A stretch of DNA of 64,000 nt, taken from assembly GCF_004296335.1 (NCBI RefSeq), contig NZ_SGIU01000002.1, positions 323,882-387,881 on the forward strand, read 5' to 3'. A model generated the notes under the pieces. The model was not told where the DNA came from, made no database searches, and saw only the letters and a program-made list of their open reading frames with translations. The position numbers and the translations under genes are program-made. The DNA is from Flagellimonas allohymeniacidonis. Lineage in GTDB: Bacteria; Bacteroidota; Bacteroidia; Flavobacteriales; Flavobacteriaceae. Below are positions 35,139 to 44,952 of the stretch, one piece after another (position 1 is the stretch's first letter; each line of letters begins with the position of its first letter).

Positions 35139-36311
35139 ATGAAACAAACAAAACTTTTGGTCAGCATAGCTTTCTTTTCCTTCATATTGGGAAATGTATA
35201 TAGCTGTAACTTAAAATCCGATAGTCAAAAAAGTATTGCCCTAAATACGCAATACACAGCGGATAAACCCAAGGAACAATATGTGAAAATAGCCCTACTT
35301 CTTGATACAAGCAACAGTATGGACGGGCTTATTAATCAGGCAAAGGCACAACTTTGGGACATTGTAAATGAATTTACCCATGCCAAATGTGGCAATGAGG
35401 TTAGACCCTCTCTTCAAATTGCCCTATATGAGTATGGGAATGACAACCTATCGGCCCGAGAGGGATACATTCGCCAAGTAATCGGGTTCAGTAGTGATTT
35501 GGATGAAATTTCTGAAAAACTCTTTTCATTGACCACCAATGGCGGTGAAGAGTATTGCGGCGAGGTCATTCATACATCCTTGAAACAATTGGATTGGGGA
35601 AAAAACAACGACGATTTAAAAATGATCTTTATCGCCGGGAATGAACCTTTTACCCAAGGCAAACTCAGCTATAGGGATGCAGCTATGAATGCCAAGGAAA
35701 AAGACATCATAGTCAACACTATATTCTGCGGAAATTATGAGCAAGGGATTTCCACTAAGTGGAAAACCGGTGCCACATTGACTGGAGGCGAGTACATGGC
35801 CATTGACCATAACAAGCAGGTGGTGCATATTAAGACCCCGTATGATGATGTAATCATCAAGCTCAACTCCCAACTCAATAACACCTATATTTCTTATGGG
35901 GCCTTGGGAAGCCAAAAAAAGGCCATGCAATCGGCCCAAGATTCAAACGCAGCCGAGTTGGAGGAGGCGGTAGTCGTAAAAAGAGCGGTAAGCAAGAGTT
36001 CAAGAATGTACAAGAATTCAAAATGGGATTTAGTGGATGCCATTGAGGATGATGAAATTGAGCTTTCTGAATTATCAGACAAGGATCTCCCTACCGAACT
36101 CAAGGGTAAGTCTGAAAAGGAAATTGAAAAATACATTGACGGTAAGAAGGAAGAACGCCAACGGATTCAGAAAGAAATTCAAGAGTTAAACGCAAAGCGG
36201 GAAGCTTATATCGCCGAGAACAAAAAAGAAGAAGAGGGCGAGTTGGAAAATGCTCTACTGAGTGCCATCAAAAATCAAGCGGCTAAGAAAAATTATAAAT
36301 GGGATGAATGA
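35139..36311 (+). CDS. vWA-domain lipoprotein
   Basis: The 390 residues start with a lipoprotein-like signal peptide (lipobox around VYSC). A von Willebrand A domain follows (about 50-250), whose metal site is DTSNSM with later Thr and Asp residues. The C-terminal 90 residues are a charged, probably coiled-coil tail (KGKSEKEIEKYIDGKKEER). It is expected on the outer or inner membrane facing the periplasm; the partner is unknown. It is divergent from the LytTR pair. Confidence 0.8.
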   Translation: MKQTKLLVSIAFFSFILGNVYSCNLKSDSQKSIALNTQYTADKPKEQYVKIALLLDTSNSMDGLINQAKAQLWDIVNEFTHAKCGNEVRPSLQIALYEYGNDNLSAREGYIRQVIGFSSDLDEISEKLFSLTTNGGEEYCGEVIHTSLKQLDWGKNNDDLKMIFIAGNEPFTQGKLSYRDAAMNAKEKDIIVNTIFCGNYEQGISTKWKTGATLTGGEYMAIDHNKQVVHIKTPYDDVIIKLNSQLNNTYISYGALGSQKKAMQSAQDSNAAELEEAVVVKRAVSKSSRMYKNSKWDLVDAIEDDEIELSELSDKDLPTELKGKSEKEIEKYIDGKKEERQRIQKEIQELNAKREAYIAENKKEEEGELENALLSAIKNQAAKKNYKWDE

Positions 36312-36330
36312 TTGAATGAATTAGCCGTAG

Positions 36331-36361
36331 AAAATGGTCCGTTGTTACAACGGGCCATTTT
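36331..36361. terminator. bidirectional terminator
   Basis: The stem AAAATGGTCCGTTG/CAACGGGCCATTTT with loop TTA has A and T runs on both sides. It serves the vWA gene (+) and the convergent PorP gene (-). Confidence 0.85.
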
Positions 36362-37356
36362 TAGTTATTGGCTGCTGGGCAATAACAATCATAGCGTTTG
36401 CCCTGATCACTCTGACCAAAGTCGTAGCCTAGAGTTATCTGATGAAATCCTCCATTGTCAAAACGGATATCCCCAGATTGGTAGGAGTAATTGTAGGAAA
36501 ACAAGAAATTATCCCAGTTTATTCCAACAATCGGTGTGAACAATTGCAAACGTTGTTCGCCAAAGCCGCCGTTCTGCTGAAATTGGGCTCCGTCAAAACT
36601 ACGACGGTAAGAAAGACCGGCCCAAACGGTTCCAAAACTCACATCTCGGTAGACCTTGGCATTGATATCGATGGTTTTTTCCTCAGTGAACTCGGTCAAT
36701 TGCAAGAGTACCGAGGGTTCTATTCGGGTGTTGTTTCCGAAAACATACCCCACTGAGAACAAATATCTTCTCAAATTATCAAATTCTGCTGCACTATATA
36801 GATCACGTCCACTTCCCAATACATTTAATACAGCGATGTGTGCATAGAACTCAAATAGATTGTAGGACGCACCCAAATCCATATTAAAGTAACTTGTTGT
36901 ATTCTTTGTTCCGGAAATAACAGGATCTGGCACAATGGACCTAAACTCAGATTCATCCAAACTGCTCAAAATGGCTCCAACACTTAAACCAAAGGATAAC
37001 TGGTTCAAGGTTCTAAAGTCTCCTGCAAGTTGTAAATGGTGTGCATAGGTGAACTTAAAACCGGTTTGTGAATGATATCCGTTCGAATCATTGAATAGAA
37101 TTGCCCCTACTCCGCTGCGTTCCCCGACCCTAAAGTTACCGTTCAAGGTTTGAAGACTTGGTGCTTCATCCACGTTGAACCATTGTTTTCGGGCTGTAAG
37201 TCTTATTTTACCCCCTTCGGCAATACCTGCCATTGAAGGATAGACCAAATAATAGTTATCGGCCAAATAATCAAAATATACCGGAATTCCTTCTTGAGCT
37301 TTTGAGGAAAAGGCAAAAAAGGAGAGCAGGACTGATAGGGTTAAGTAGCGTCTCAT
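36361..37356 (-). CDS. PorP/SprF-family T9SS outer-membrane protein (2)
   Basis: The 331 residues have a signal peptide (MRRYLTLSVLLSFFAFSSKAQ) and a PorP-like start (VYFDYLADNYYLVYPSMAGI, variant of the NPAYVG motif), then barrel strands ending near FHQITLGYDF. Unlike the first copy it has no adhesin or OmpA gene beside it. It may serve a type B substrate encoded elsewhere. Confidence 0.8.
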   Translation of the reverse strand: MRRYLTLSVLLSFFAFSSKAQEGIPVYFDYLADNYYLVYPSMAGIAEGGKIRLTARKQWFNVDEAPSLQTLNGNFRVGERSGVGAILFNDSNGYHSQTGFKFTYAHHLQLAGDFRTLNQLSFGLSVGAILSSLDESEFRSIVPDPVISGTKNTTSYFNMDLGASYNLFEFYAHIAVLNVLGSGRDLYSAAEFDNLRRYLFSVGYVFGNNTRIEPSVLLQLTEFTEEKTIDINAKVYRDVSFGTVWAGLSYRRSFDGAQFQQNGGFGEQRLQLFTPIVGINWDNFLFSYNYSYQSGDIRFDNGGFHQITLGYDFGQSDQGKRYDCYCPAANN

Positions 37357-37438
37357 GAAACGATAATGGGGCTATGGTTGATATTTATCGATAATCAAAC
37401 ATTTAAATAACGGCTTTAACACTACATTATTATATATT

Positions 37439-37468
37439 TTGAAGCTGATATTTACTTTGGTATTTTTG
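37439..37468 (+). promoter_or_regulatory. full -33/-7 promoter of the nfu-like gene
   Basis: TTG (37439-37441), 19 bp, then TATTTTTG (37461-37468) matches the Bacteroidetes consensus. A frame starting at this TTG would use the -33 box as its start codon, so the ATG at 37484 is preferred. Confidence 0.8.
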
Positions 37469-37483
37469 TACAAATTTCTTGCT

Positions 37484-38380
37484 ATGAAAGAATACAACAT
37501 TACCTTGGTTGCCACTGACAGCCCCAAAATATTAAAATTTGAGGCGAATCAGTTCTTGGTGAAGAGCAATTACGAGTTCAAAAATATTGATGAGGCGAAA
37601 AATTCTCCCCTCGCGCAACAGTTGTTTTACCTTCCTTTTATCAAAACAGTTTATATATCAGGCAATTTTGTGGCCATGGAGCGATTTGATATCGTTGAGT
37701 GGGATGATGTAAAAGATGAAGTGGCTCAACAGCTGGTGGAGTACTTGAATGCCGGTGAGCCCGTGGTTCATGAAGAATTGAATGGCAAAAAGGAGCCTGT
37801 GACCGTCTATGCAGAGGTAACGCCCAATCCTGCGGTTATGAAGTTCGTGGCCAATAAGAGGATTGTTCCAGCTATTTTCGAATTCAAAAACATCGATGAA
37901 GCCAAAGATTCCCAGTTGGCAAGGGAACTTTTCCATTTTCCATTTGTAAAAGAGGTGTTTTTTGATGAAAACTACGTTTCCGTTTCCAAATACGATATGG
38001 CAAACTGGGAAGAAGTTACTTTGGAAGTCCGAGAGTTTATTCGTGATTTTCTTGCAGATGGAAAAGAAGTAGTCTCGGCAGAGGCCGCTTCAAATCCCCA
38101 AAACTCAGTTCCAGACCATATAGAACAAGCTGAATACGACGATACCTCCCTTCAAATCATAGATATCTTGGAGGAATATGTAAAACCGGCGGTAGCCAGT
38201 GATGGGGGGAATATCTTGTTTCAATCCTATGAAGAGGACAGTAAAACTGTAAATGTTGTGTTACAAGGGGCGTGCAGCGGGTGTCCTTCCTCTACCTTTA
38301 CCCTAAAAAATGGAATTGAGACCATGCTCAAAAACATGATGGGTGACAAGGTGAATGAAGTGGTTGCCATAAATGGTTGA
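37484..38380 (+). CDS. Nfu-type iron-sulfur carrier with two N-terminal domains
   Basis: The 298 residues contain two tandem Nfu N-domains (residues about 1-95 and 105-200, both with 'KFEANQ/KFVANK' and a '...EFKNIDEAK' phrase) and a C-terminal NifU-like domain with GACSGCPSS, where the CxxC binds a 4Fe-4S cluster. Nfu proteins carry clusters to apo-enzymes in the cytoplasm. The duplicated N-domain is unusual compared with one copy in Nfu1 and in many bacteria. Dodecin follows 68 bp later. A promoter is visible at 37439. Confidence 0.92.
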   Translation: MKEYNITLVATDSPKILKFEANQFLVKSNYEFKNIDEAKNSPLAQQLFYLPFIKTVYISGNFVAMERFDIVEWDDVKDEVAQQLVEYLNAGEPVVHEELNGKKEPVTVYAEVTPNPAVMKFVANKRIVPAIFEFKNIDEAKDSQLARELFHFPFVKEVFFDENYVSVSKYDMANWEEVTLEVREFIRDFLADGKEVVSAEAASNPQNSVPDHIEQAEYDDTSLQIIDILEEYVKPAVASDGGNILFQSYEEDSKTVNVVLQGACSGCPSSTFTLKNGIETMLKNMMGDKVNEVVAING

Positions 38381-38448
38381 TTCTCCCAGTAAAAATGGGA
38401 GGTTTCAGGGATTTTTTATACCTTGAATAAAATTTAAAAACATTAACC

Positions 38449-38649
38449 ATGGCAGTTTTAAAAGTTATTGAGGTATTGGCAAACTCCGACGAAAGTTGGG
38501 AACAGGCAGCAAAAAATGCCCTGGAGCAAGCCTCAAAATCGGTAAAGAACATTCGATCTGTGTATATCAATGAACAAAGTGCTTCCGTAAAGGATGGCAA
38601 GATTGATGATTACCGGGTGAATGTTAAAATCACCTTTGAGGTCAAATGA
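38449..38649 (+). CDS. dodecin-family flavin-binding protein
   Basis: The 66 residues are a full-length dodecin: MAVLKVIEVLANSDESWEQA, then YINEQSASVKDGKIDDYRVN and the end FEVK. Dodecins form hollow 12-mers that store riboflavin or FMN. It lies between nfu and a DUF255 gene and is followed by a terminator. Confidence 0.92.
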   Translation: MAVLKVIEVLANSDESWEQAAKNALEQASKSVKNIRSVYINEQSASVKDGKIDDYRVNVKITFEVK

Positions 38650-38672
38650 CCTCAAACAAACAATAAAAACAC

Positions 38673-38697
38673 AAAGCGCCCCTCCAAGGCGCTTTTT
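38673..38697 (+). terminator. Rho-independent terminator
   Basis: The stem AAAGCGCC/GGCGCTTT with a seven-base loop is followed by T residues, closing the dodecin gene. Confidence 0.85.
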
Positions 38698-38714
38698 TGT
38701 TTAATCCATAAAGT

Positions 38715-40826
38715 ATGACCAAAAAGCTTTCTGTCATATCCATGATCTTATGCTTCTCTTTTGGTTGTACCCAAAAAAAGAATGATGTGACCCATAAGCA
38801 TACCAACGCACTCATACACGAGTCCAGTCCCTATTTATTGCAACATGCCCACAACCCTGTAAATTGGGAGGCTTGGAAACCTGAAGTTCTGGAACGTGCG
38901 CAAAAGGAGGACAAGCCTTTGCTCATAAGCATTGGGTATGCCTCCTGCCATTGGTGCCATGTTATGGAAAAGGAGTGTTTTGAAGACGAAGAGGTGGCTC
39001 AGGTGATGAATGAGAGGTTCATTAATATCAAAATCGATCGGGAAGAACGCCCTGATGTGGACCAAATCTATATGGACGCTATACAGTTGATATCGGGTCA
39101 TGGTGGTTGGCCTTTGAACATTGTGGCCCTACCGAACGGAAAGCCCTTTTGGGGGGCAACTTATGTTCCTAAAAAGAATTGGATACAATCGCTTGAGCAG
39201 CTCTCAAAAATCTATAAGGAAGATAGAGCAAGGGTTGAGGAATATGCCAACAATTTATCACAAGGGGTTACTGCCATCAATCTTGTTGAAAACAAAGAAG
39301 GGCAAAACCTCTATAGTATGGACCAATTGGATGCCGCGGTAAGCCAATGGTCACAATATTTTGATACTTTTTTGGGAGGCTATAAGAGAGCTCCCAAGTT
39401 TATGATGCCAAATAATTGGGATTTTCTGCTGCACTACGCCACAGCGACCTCACATGGTGAAATTTTGGAATATGTGAACACCACATTAACGCGAATGGCG
39501 CATGGTGGCATATTTGACCAAGTGAGTGGCGGGTTTTCTAGATATTCCGTTGATACCAAGTGGCACGTTCCGCATTTTGAAAAGATGCTCTATGACAACG
39601 GGCAATTGGTCAGTTTGTATGCAAAAGCCTATAGCGTCACCAAAAATGAACTTTATCGTGAAGTAGTAGAGCGTACCATCGATTTTGTGATTGAGGAACT
39701 AAAAGATGAGAAAGGTGGGTTTTATTCTTCCCTGGATGCCGACAGCCTTGATGAAAATCAGATACTAAAGGAAGGTGCCTATTATGTTTGGACTGAAAAT
39801 GAGCTTAAAACCTTAGTGGGTGACGATTTCCCTCTGTTTCAAGACTACTACAACATTAATTCCTACGGGCTTTGGGAAGAGGGAAACTATGTTTTGATTC
39901 GGGATAAATCAGCCGAAGAAGTATCCAAAAAGCACAATATCAGCCCATCCGAGCTGAAGACAAAGATGAATCTGGCCCTTGAAAAGCTCAAAAAACATAG
40001 GGAAAATCGCCCAAAACCCCGTTTGGATGATAAAATCCTTGCTTCCTGGAATGGGTTGATGCTCAATGGGCTTGTAGATGCCTTCCGCTATCTGGGTGAT
40101 GCCCAATATCTGGACCTTGCTATCGAAAATGCTTTGTTTATCGAGCAGGAGCTGATGAAAGAAGACCATTCCCTTTTTAGGAACCATAAGAATGGGGGAA
40201 GTTCCATCAATGCCTTTTTAGAAGATTACGCCACGATTACAGAGGCCTATCTGAATCTATACGAGGTGACTTTTGATGAAAAGTGGCTCAATCATGCCAA
40301 AAATCTATTGGACTACACCAAGTCGCATTTTCTTGACAACGAATCAAAGTTGTTCTTTTTTACTTCGGATGAAGACCTTTCCTTGATTCGACGTAGTATT
40401 GAGACCAACGATAATGTTATTTCAGCCTCCAATTCAATTATGGCCAAAAACCTTTTAAAATTCCACAAATTATTCCCAGAAGAAGGCTATGGGGATATGG
40501 CAGCACAAATGCTCAAAAATGTTCAGGAGAACTTCGATAAGAGTGCACAAAGCTATGCGAACTGGTTACATCTTGTTCTCTTTGAATCCCAAAATTTCTA
40601 TGAAATTGCCATTGTGGGCACTAATTTTAAACGCATTGGAACCGAAATTGCTGGCCAGTACCTCCCCAACAGTGTTTTGGCAGGTACAGCTCGAGAAGGG
40701 AATCTTGGGCTGTTAGAAAATCGGTACAGCGAAGGAAAGACTTTGATATATTTATGTATTGAAGGTGCGTGCAAACTGCCGGTGACATCGGCCGAAGAAG
40801 TATTCAAGCAAATAAAAGTCCGTTGA
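38715..40826 (+). CDS. DUF255 thioredoxin-domain protein (SSP411/YyaL type)
   Basis: The 703 residues begin with a lipoprotein signal peptide with Cys near residue 18 (FGCT). An N-terminal thioredoxin-like DUF255 domain contains SIGYASCHWCHVM with a CxxC, and a long alpha/alpha-barrel follows (about 220-650), related to N-acylglucosamine epimerases. Substrate and activity are unknown. The lipobox suggests an envelope location, unlike cytosolic members. It follows the dodecin terminator. Confidence 0.86.
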   Translation: MTKKLSVISMILCFSFGCTQKKNDVTHKHTNALIHESSPYLLQHAHNPVNWEAWKPEVLERAQKEDKPLLISIGYASCHWCHVMEKECFEDEEVAQVMNERFINIKIDREERPDVDQIYMDAIQLISGHGGWPLNIVALPNGKPFWGATYVPKKNWIQSLEQLSKIYKEDRARVEEYANNLSQGVTAINLVENKEGQNLYSMDQLDAAVSQWSQYFDTFLGGYKRAPKFMMPNNWDFLLHYATATSHGEILEYVNTTLTRMAHGGIFDQVSGGFSRYSVDTKWHVPHFEKMLYDNGQLVSLYAKAYSVTKNELYREVVERTIDFVIEELKDEKGGFYSSLDADSLDENQILKEGAYYVWTENELKTLVGDDFPLFQDYYNINSYGLWEEGNYVLIRDKSAEEVSKKHNISPSELKTKMNLALEKLKKHRENRPKPRLDDKILASWNGLMLNGLVDAFRYLGDAQYLDLAIENALFIEQELMKEDHSLFRNHKNGGSSINAFLEDYATITEAYLNLYEVTFDEKWLNHAKNLLDYTKSHFLDNESKLFFFTSDEDLSLIRRSIETNDNVISASNSIMAKNLLKFHKLFPEEGYGDMAAQMLKNVQENFDKSAQSYANWLHLVLFESQNFYEIAIVGTNFKRIGTEIAGQYLPNSVLAGTAREGNLGLLENRYSEGKTLIYLCIEGACKLPVTSAEEVFKQIKVR

Positions 40827-40901
40827 ACCAGTTTAACCAAAATTTAAAATGCAAGCTTTGACTTGTTCAGAGCTTTTGTTAAGTTGAACCCTCAATAAAA
40901 A

Positions 40902-41729
40902 ATGAACATGAAAGAACTTGCCAATTATCAAAAACATCTAGAGCAGGCCATAGATTGGTTTTGGAATATGCTGCCCAACTTGATTCTCGCCATTATTATC
41001 CTTGTCGTAGGACTTTGGGTCGTAGGTTTTTTGAACCGGATGGTTCGAAAGTTTTTTGAAAAGAAAGACTATGATGAAACGCTGGAGTCCTTTTTGCAGA
41101 GTTTCATAAAGATTACACTGAAAGTTCTTCTTTTTGTTTTGGTAATTACACAATTGGGCGTAAAAACATCCTCTTTGATCGCCCTTCTAGGGGCGGCGGG
41201 TTTAGCTGTTGGCCTGGCCCTTCAAGGTTCTTTGGCCAACTTCGCAGGCGGGGTTCTTATTTTGGTTTTCAAACCTTTCAAGGTTGGCGATTGGATTTCT
41301 GCCCAGGGACTGGACGGCAGTGTAAAACAGATAACGATTTTCAGCACTAAACTGAACACTTTTGGGAACCAGGTTGCCATTATTCCCAACGGACAACTTT
41401 CCAACGGCAACATCGTCAACTATAATATGGAGGATACCCGAAGGGATAAGTTTGATGTCGGAATCAGCTATGGGTCCAACATCAAAAAAGCCAAGGAAAT
41501 TTTATTGCAGCTTTGTGCTGAAAACGAAGATATCCTTGCTGAGCCAGCACCTGAGGTTTACGTTGGCGAATTAGGAGATAGTTCGGTGAACCTTACGCTT
41601 CGTTTTTGGGCCAAGAACGACGTGTTTTGGCCAGCACATTTTTATGTGATCGAACAAACTAAATTACGTTTTGACGAAGCGGAAATTGAAATTCCATTCC
41701 CACAAAGAGTGGTTCACGAAGCCGACTAG
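40902..41729 (+). CDS. small-conductance mechanosensitive channel MscS
   Basis: The 275 residues have three N-terminal helices. The third carries the pore pattern AALLGAAGLAVGLALQGSLANFAGG, and the beta domain follows with GDWISAQGLDGSVKQITIFST. It releases solutes on osmotic downshock. The stop overlaps the stop of the convergent tsaB over CTAG. Confidence 0.9.
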   Translation: MNMKELANYQKHLEQAIDWFWNMLPNLILAIIILVVGLWVVGFLNRMVRKFFEKKDYDETLESFLQSFIKITLKVLLFVLVITQLGVKTSSLIALLGAAGLAVGLALQGSLANFAGGVLILVFKPFKVGDWISAQGLDGSVKQITIFSTKLNTFGNQVAIIPNGQLSNGNIVNYNMEDTRRDKFDVGISYGSNIKKAKEILLQLCAENEDILAEPAPEVYVGELGDSSVNLTLRFWAKNDVFWPAHFYVIEQTKLRFDEAEIEIPFPQRVVHEAD

Positions 41730-42400
41730 CTTTTTTTGCCCTGCAAAACAAAATCTTTGAGATAGTAAGGTTCAAAATAGGCCACGTCCTCGAAAAGTGC
41801 CTGCTCAAATTTTTGATGGGCAATAGCTCCCATCTCTTGGGCAGATGGCATTATCGTAGTATTGAAAACAAAGTTGGCATGCTTTAAGACCTCAGCACAT
41901 TTTGCAGCACCGTTGCCTATAAAGTGCACTTTTTTGGTCCCAACATATTCCTGAAAGGAATTCTCATCAATTACCTCGGCCCTTGTCTCCCTGATTTCTT
42001 GATATTGATAGTCGAAAACAGCAGAATAGACCTCCATACGCCTAGCATCCAAAACGGGAATAGCAACCTCACCCTTTTCCATTTCGATTTGCCTCGCCAT
42101 ACTTTCCAAGGTAGGGATGGCAATAAGCGGTAAATCCAAAGAAAAACAAAGTCCCTTCGCTGCTGAAACCCCAATTCGGAGTCCGGTATAGGACCCAGGG
42201 CCTTTGCTCACTGCAATAGCATCCAAATCGTGGAAAGTGAGTGAGGACTCCTTCAATATTTCATCAATGAAAATATGAAGCTGCTCGGAGTGGGAATAAT
42301 TAAGGGCATTATTCTCTCTCAAAAAAAGAGTCTTCCCATTTTCCGAAATGCTTACGGAACAATTGGTAGTCGCAGTTTCTAAATTGAGTATTTTGGCCAT
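41726..42400 (-). CDS. tsaB: tRNA threonylcarbamoyladenosine biosynthesis protein TsaB
   Basis: The 224 residues form an ASKHA-fold protein with ILNLETATTNCSVSISENGK, the His-containing NYSHSEQLH, and SKGPGSYTGLRIGVSAAKGL. It acts with TsaD and TsaE to make t6A37 in ANN-decoding tRNAs. The start at 42400 (MAKILNLE) fits homologues better than 42409. It is the last gene of the efflux operon (17 bp after tolC-like) and is probably co-transcribed with it by proximity only. Confidence 0.9.
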   Translation of the reverse strand: MAKILNLETATTNCSVSISENGKTLFLRENNALNYSHSEQLHIFIDEILKESSLTFHDLDAIAVSKGPGSYTGLRIGVSAAKGLCFSLDLPLIAIPTLESMARQIEMEKGEVAIPVLDARRMEVYSAVFDYQYQEIRETRAEVIDENSFQEYVGTKKVHFIGNGAAKCAEVLKHANFVFNTTIMPSAQEMGAIAHQKFEQALFEDVAYFEPYYLKDFVLQGKKS

Positions 42401-42416
42401 AAAGGCCACAAAGATA

Positions 42417-43754
42417 CTAGTTTAATGCGATGGGAATGCCAAAATAGAATTCCAAAATCTTAAGTCGGAAAATGTAATCGTACTTCGTTCGAATTACATC
42501 CGCCTCAGCATTATCGACCCGAGCTTGGGCCTGACTGAAATCGAAGGCATTCATCAATCCCACATCGTACCGCTCTTTGGCATAATCATAGGCCAAACGC
42601 CGGGCATCCATCGTTTTTAGAGCTGCCTCATATGCCTTAAAAAAGGTCGTAACATCAACATAGGCTTGTTGGATGTTCGTCTCCAAGGCCAACTTATCCT
42701 GTTCTAACTGAAGCTTTGCCTGTTCCAGATTGATTTTTGAGCGCCTCACACTGTTTCGTGTGCTCCAGCCATTAAAAATGGGCACGTTCAAACTGGCACC
42801 ATATGAAATTCCATCGAAGACGTAGAGCTGTTCTGTAAAGGGAATAAGACTACCATCAGGTCCAAAGTTTTGGTCAGAGTATCGTGTGTTATAATTAAAG
42901 AATGCTCCAACCGTAGGGTAGTTGGCACCCTTGGCAATTTGAAGGTCTTTTTCTGCCAATTCTACACTCGTTTCTGAAAACCTAATGTCGTTTCTGAAGG
43001 TGAGTGCCTTATCGAATATCACTTTGGCTGAGTTCTTTAGGATATCAGAAGGCGGAATACCAAATTCCTCATCGGCGATATCGAAATTTTCATAATCCGT
43101 GATTTGAAGCAATTGGGCCAGGCTCACCCTGGAAATCAAAACCAATCCTTCGCCATTGATAATCTGCTGTTCTTGATTGGCGGCCGTGGCCTCAATCTCC
43201 AACAAGTCTCCCCTGGGCAATACGCCCGACTCAACCAATTCACGAGTACGTTTCAAATCCTGTTCCGTGACCGCATACTGCGCCTCAAACGTCTTTAGTT
43301 GCTCTTTGTTGGACAATACTTGCAAATAGGCATTTGCCACATTCAATCGAATGTCATCCTTTAGATCATCCAACCTGTACTGGTTGGCAATAGCATTCAA
43401 TTTGGCCCTATTGAACTGATGTACGTTCCGAAGACCATCAAAAAGGGTAATGGCCGATGTAAGGTTACCTGTAAAGTTCAAAATTGTTGTGTTTACAGGT
43501 TCTTGGGTAGTTGGGTTAAACGATAGACCCGTACTCGCCGTTAATCTTGAATCACCATTTAACGATGGTAGAAAGGCCCCAAGGGCGTCTGATTTATCGA
43601 TTTTGGCATTTTCCAAGTCCAGCTCGAACTGTTCGATGCTCAAATTGTTTTCAACGGCGTATTCCACGCATTCTTGCAAGGTCCATTTTCGCATCTGGGC
43701 ATTCGAAAAGGACATAGCAAGGACTACTATGACAAGGGTTATTTTAAGTCTCAT
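42417..43754 (-). CDS. TolC-family outer-membrane efflux protein
   Basis: The 445 residues carry a signal peptide ending SFSNAQ and the TolC repeat structure: WTLQECVEYAVENNLSIEQFE near the start and YDVGLMNAFDFSQAQARVDNAE near the end. It forms the outer-membrane exit duct of the MacAB-type system encoded upstream. It lies 48 bp after the adaptor stop. Confidence 0.9.
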   Translation of the reverse strand: MRLKITLVIVVLAMSFSNAQMRKWTLQECVEYAVENNLSIEQFELDLENAKIDKSDALGAFLPSLNGDSRLTASTGLSFNPTTQEPVNTTILNFTGNLTSAITLFDGLRNVHQFNRAKLNAIANQYRLDDLKDDIRLNVANAYLQVLSNKEQLKTFEAQYAVTEQDLKRTRELVESGVLPRGDLLEIEATAANQEQQIINGEGLVLISRVSLAQLLQITDYENFDIADEEFGIPPSDILKNSAKVIFDKALTFRNDIRFSETSVELAEKDLQIAKGANYPTVGAFFNYNTRYSDQNFGPDGSLIPFTEQLYVFDGISYGASLNVPIFNGWSTRNSVRRSKINLEQAKLQLEQDKLALETNIQQAYVDVTTFFKAYEAALKTMDARRLAYDYAKERYDVGLMNAFDFSQAQARVDNAEADVIRTKYDYIFRLKILEFYFGIPIALN

Positions 43755-43802
43755 TCGTTTTTTGATTTTTTTTGGTTATCTATTCTGCTTGCTGGTTGTC
43801 AA

Positions 43803-44915
43803 CTAGGAATCCTCGTCACTTTTCTTTTCAAGTGTATTCCAAACCTTGACCTTGGAATCCTCATCAAGTCCTGAGACCACTTCCACATCAATTCCATCGC
43901 TCACGCCCAACTCAATGTCCTTTCTTTCAAATTCATTTTCGCCCACTTCAATCTCCACAAAAGGCTTTTCAGTATCCTTGTCAAACTGCAACAACGCTTC
44001 CTTGATAGATAGGACATCTTTTTTCTCTTCGAGGACGATGGACGCATTTGCACTATATCCAGCTCGCACATAGGTGCTGTCATTAATGACCAAATCCCCT
44101 TCAATCTTAAATTGTACTGCTCCCTCCTCTTCAACTCCCTTGGGGGCGATAAACTTCAAGTTGGCATTGAACTTATCCTTTTCAAGAGCTCCCAAACTTA
44201 TTTCCAGCGGCATACCCACCGAAAGCTTTCCAACTTCGGCTTCATCCACCTCTCCTTCAAAAATCATTTTGTTCATATCAGCAATGGTGGCGATTGTGGT
44301 ACCATCGTTGAAATTGTTACTTTGGATGACCTGATCTCCTTCTTCAACAGGAATTTCCAAAATGGTTCCTGAAACTGTAGCTCTAATATTGGTATTGGCA
44401 CTGGATGAACCGCCAATGGAACCTCTTTTGATAATTTGATAGTCAGTCCTGGCATTTGTCAATTCCTGTTGGGCTTGGTCGTACGTCAACTTTTGGTTGT
44501 TAAAATCTTGACTGGAAATTACACCCTTATCGAACAAAGTTTTGTTCCGATCAAATTCGATTTTTGCATTATTCAATGAAATTTCAGCATTTCGTACCCT
44601 ACCTGCAGCCTGATTCAAAGATTGCTCGTTGGGAACGACCTTGATGACAGCAATAAGGTCCCCTGCATTCACATCAACCCCCTCTTCCAAGAAAATCTTA
44701 TCGATAATCCCAGAAATTTGAGGTTTTATGTTAATCTCATCCTCTGGAATTACCTTTCCTGTGACAATGACTTTATTAATGATATCCTTGCGTTCAACAG
44801 TTTCAGTCTCATACAGCTTTTTGGGTGTGGAATTTTGTTTAATAAAGTATACAACGGCCAGCATAATCGCTATCACTGCAACACTAATTAATCCATACTT
44901 CAAATATTTGTTCAT
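43803..44915 (-). CDS. MacA-like periplasmic adaptor (2)
   Basis: The 370 residues have an N-terminal signal anchor, a barrel-sandwich domain (DEINIKPQISGIIDKIFLEE), a coiled-coil hairpin (SLNNAKIEFDRNKTLFDKGV) and a membrane-proximal domain (SIKEALLQFD). It links the inner-membrane permeases to TolC. It is a clear paralogue of the adaptor at 48231: both begin with the same 'TVERK/ENPSK...VTGKV/ATGSI' plan. Confidence 0.88.
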   Translation of the reverse strand: MNKYLKYGLISVAVIAIMLAVVYFIKQNSTPKKLYETETVERKDIINKVIVTGKVIPEDEINIKPQISGIIDKIFLEEGVDVNAGDLIAVIKVVPNEQSLNQAAGRVRNAEISLNNAKIEFDRNKTLFDKGVISSQDFNNQKLTYDQAQQELTNARTDYQIIKRGSIGGSSSANTNIRATVSGTILEIPVEEGDQVIQSNNFNDGTTIATIADMNKMIFEGEVDEAEVGKLSVGMPLEISLGALEKDKFNANLKFIAPKGVEEEGAVQFKIEGDLVINDSTYVRAGYSANASIVLEEKKDVLSIKEALLQFDKDTEKPFVEIEVGENEFERKDIELGVSDGIDVEVVSGLDEDSKVKVWNTLEKKSDEDS

Positions 44916-44952
44916 TTTCTTTTCTATTTGTTATTTCCTTAGTTTTTATTGG

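Noticed and set aside
38383..38402. Hairpin between nfu and dodecin as a terminator
   Set aside because: The stem is short and lacks an immediate T run; it may only be an RNA hairpin in a shared transcript.
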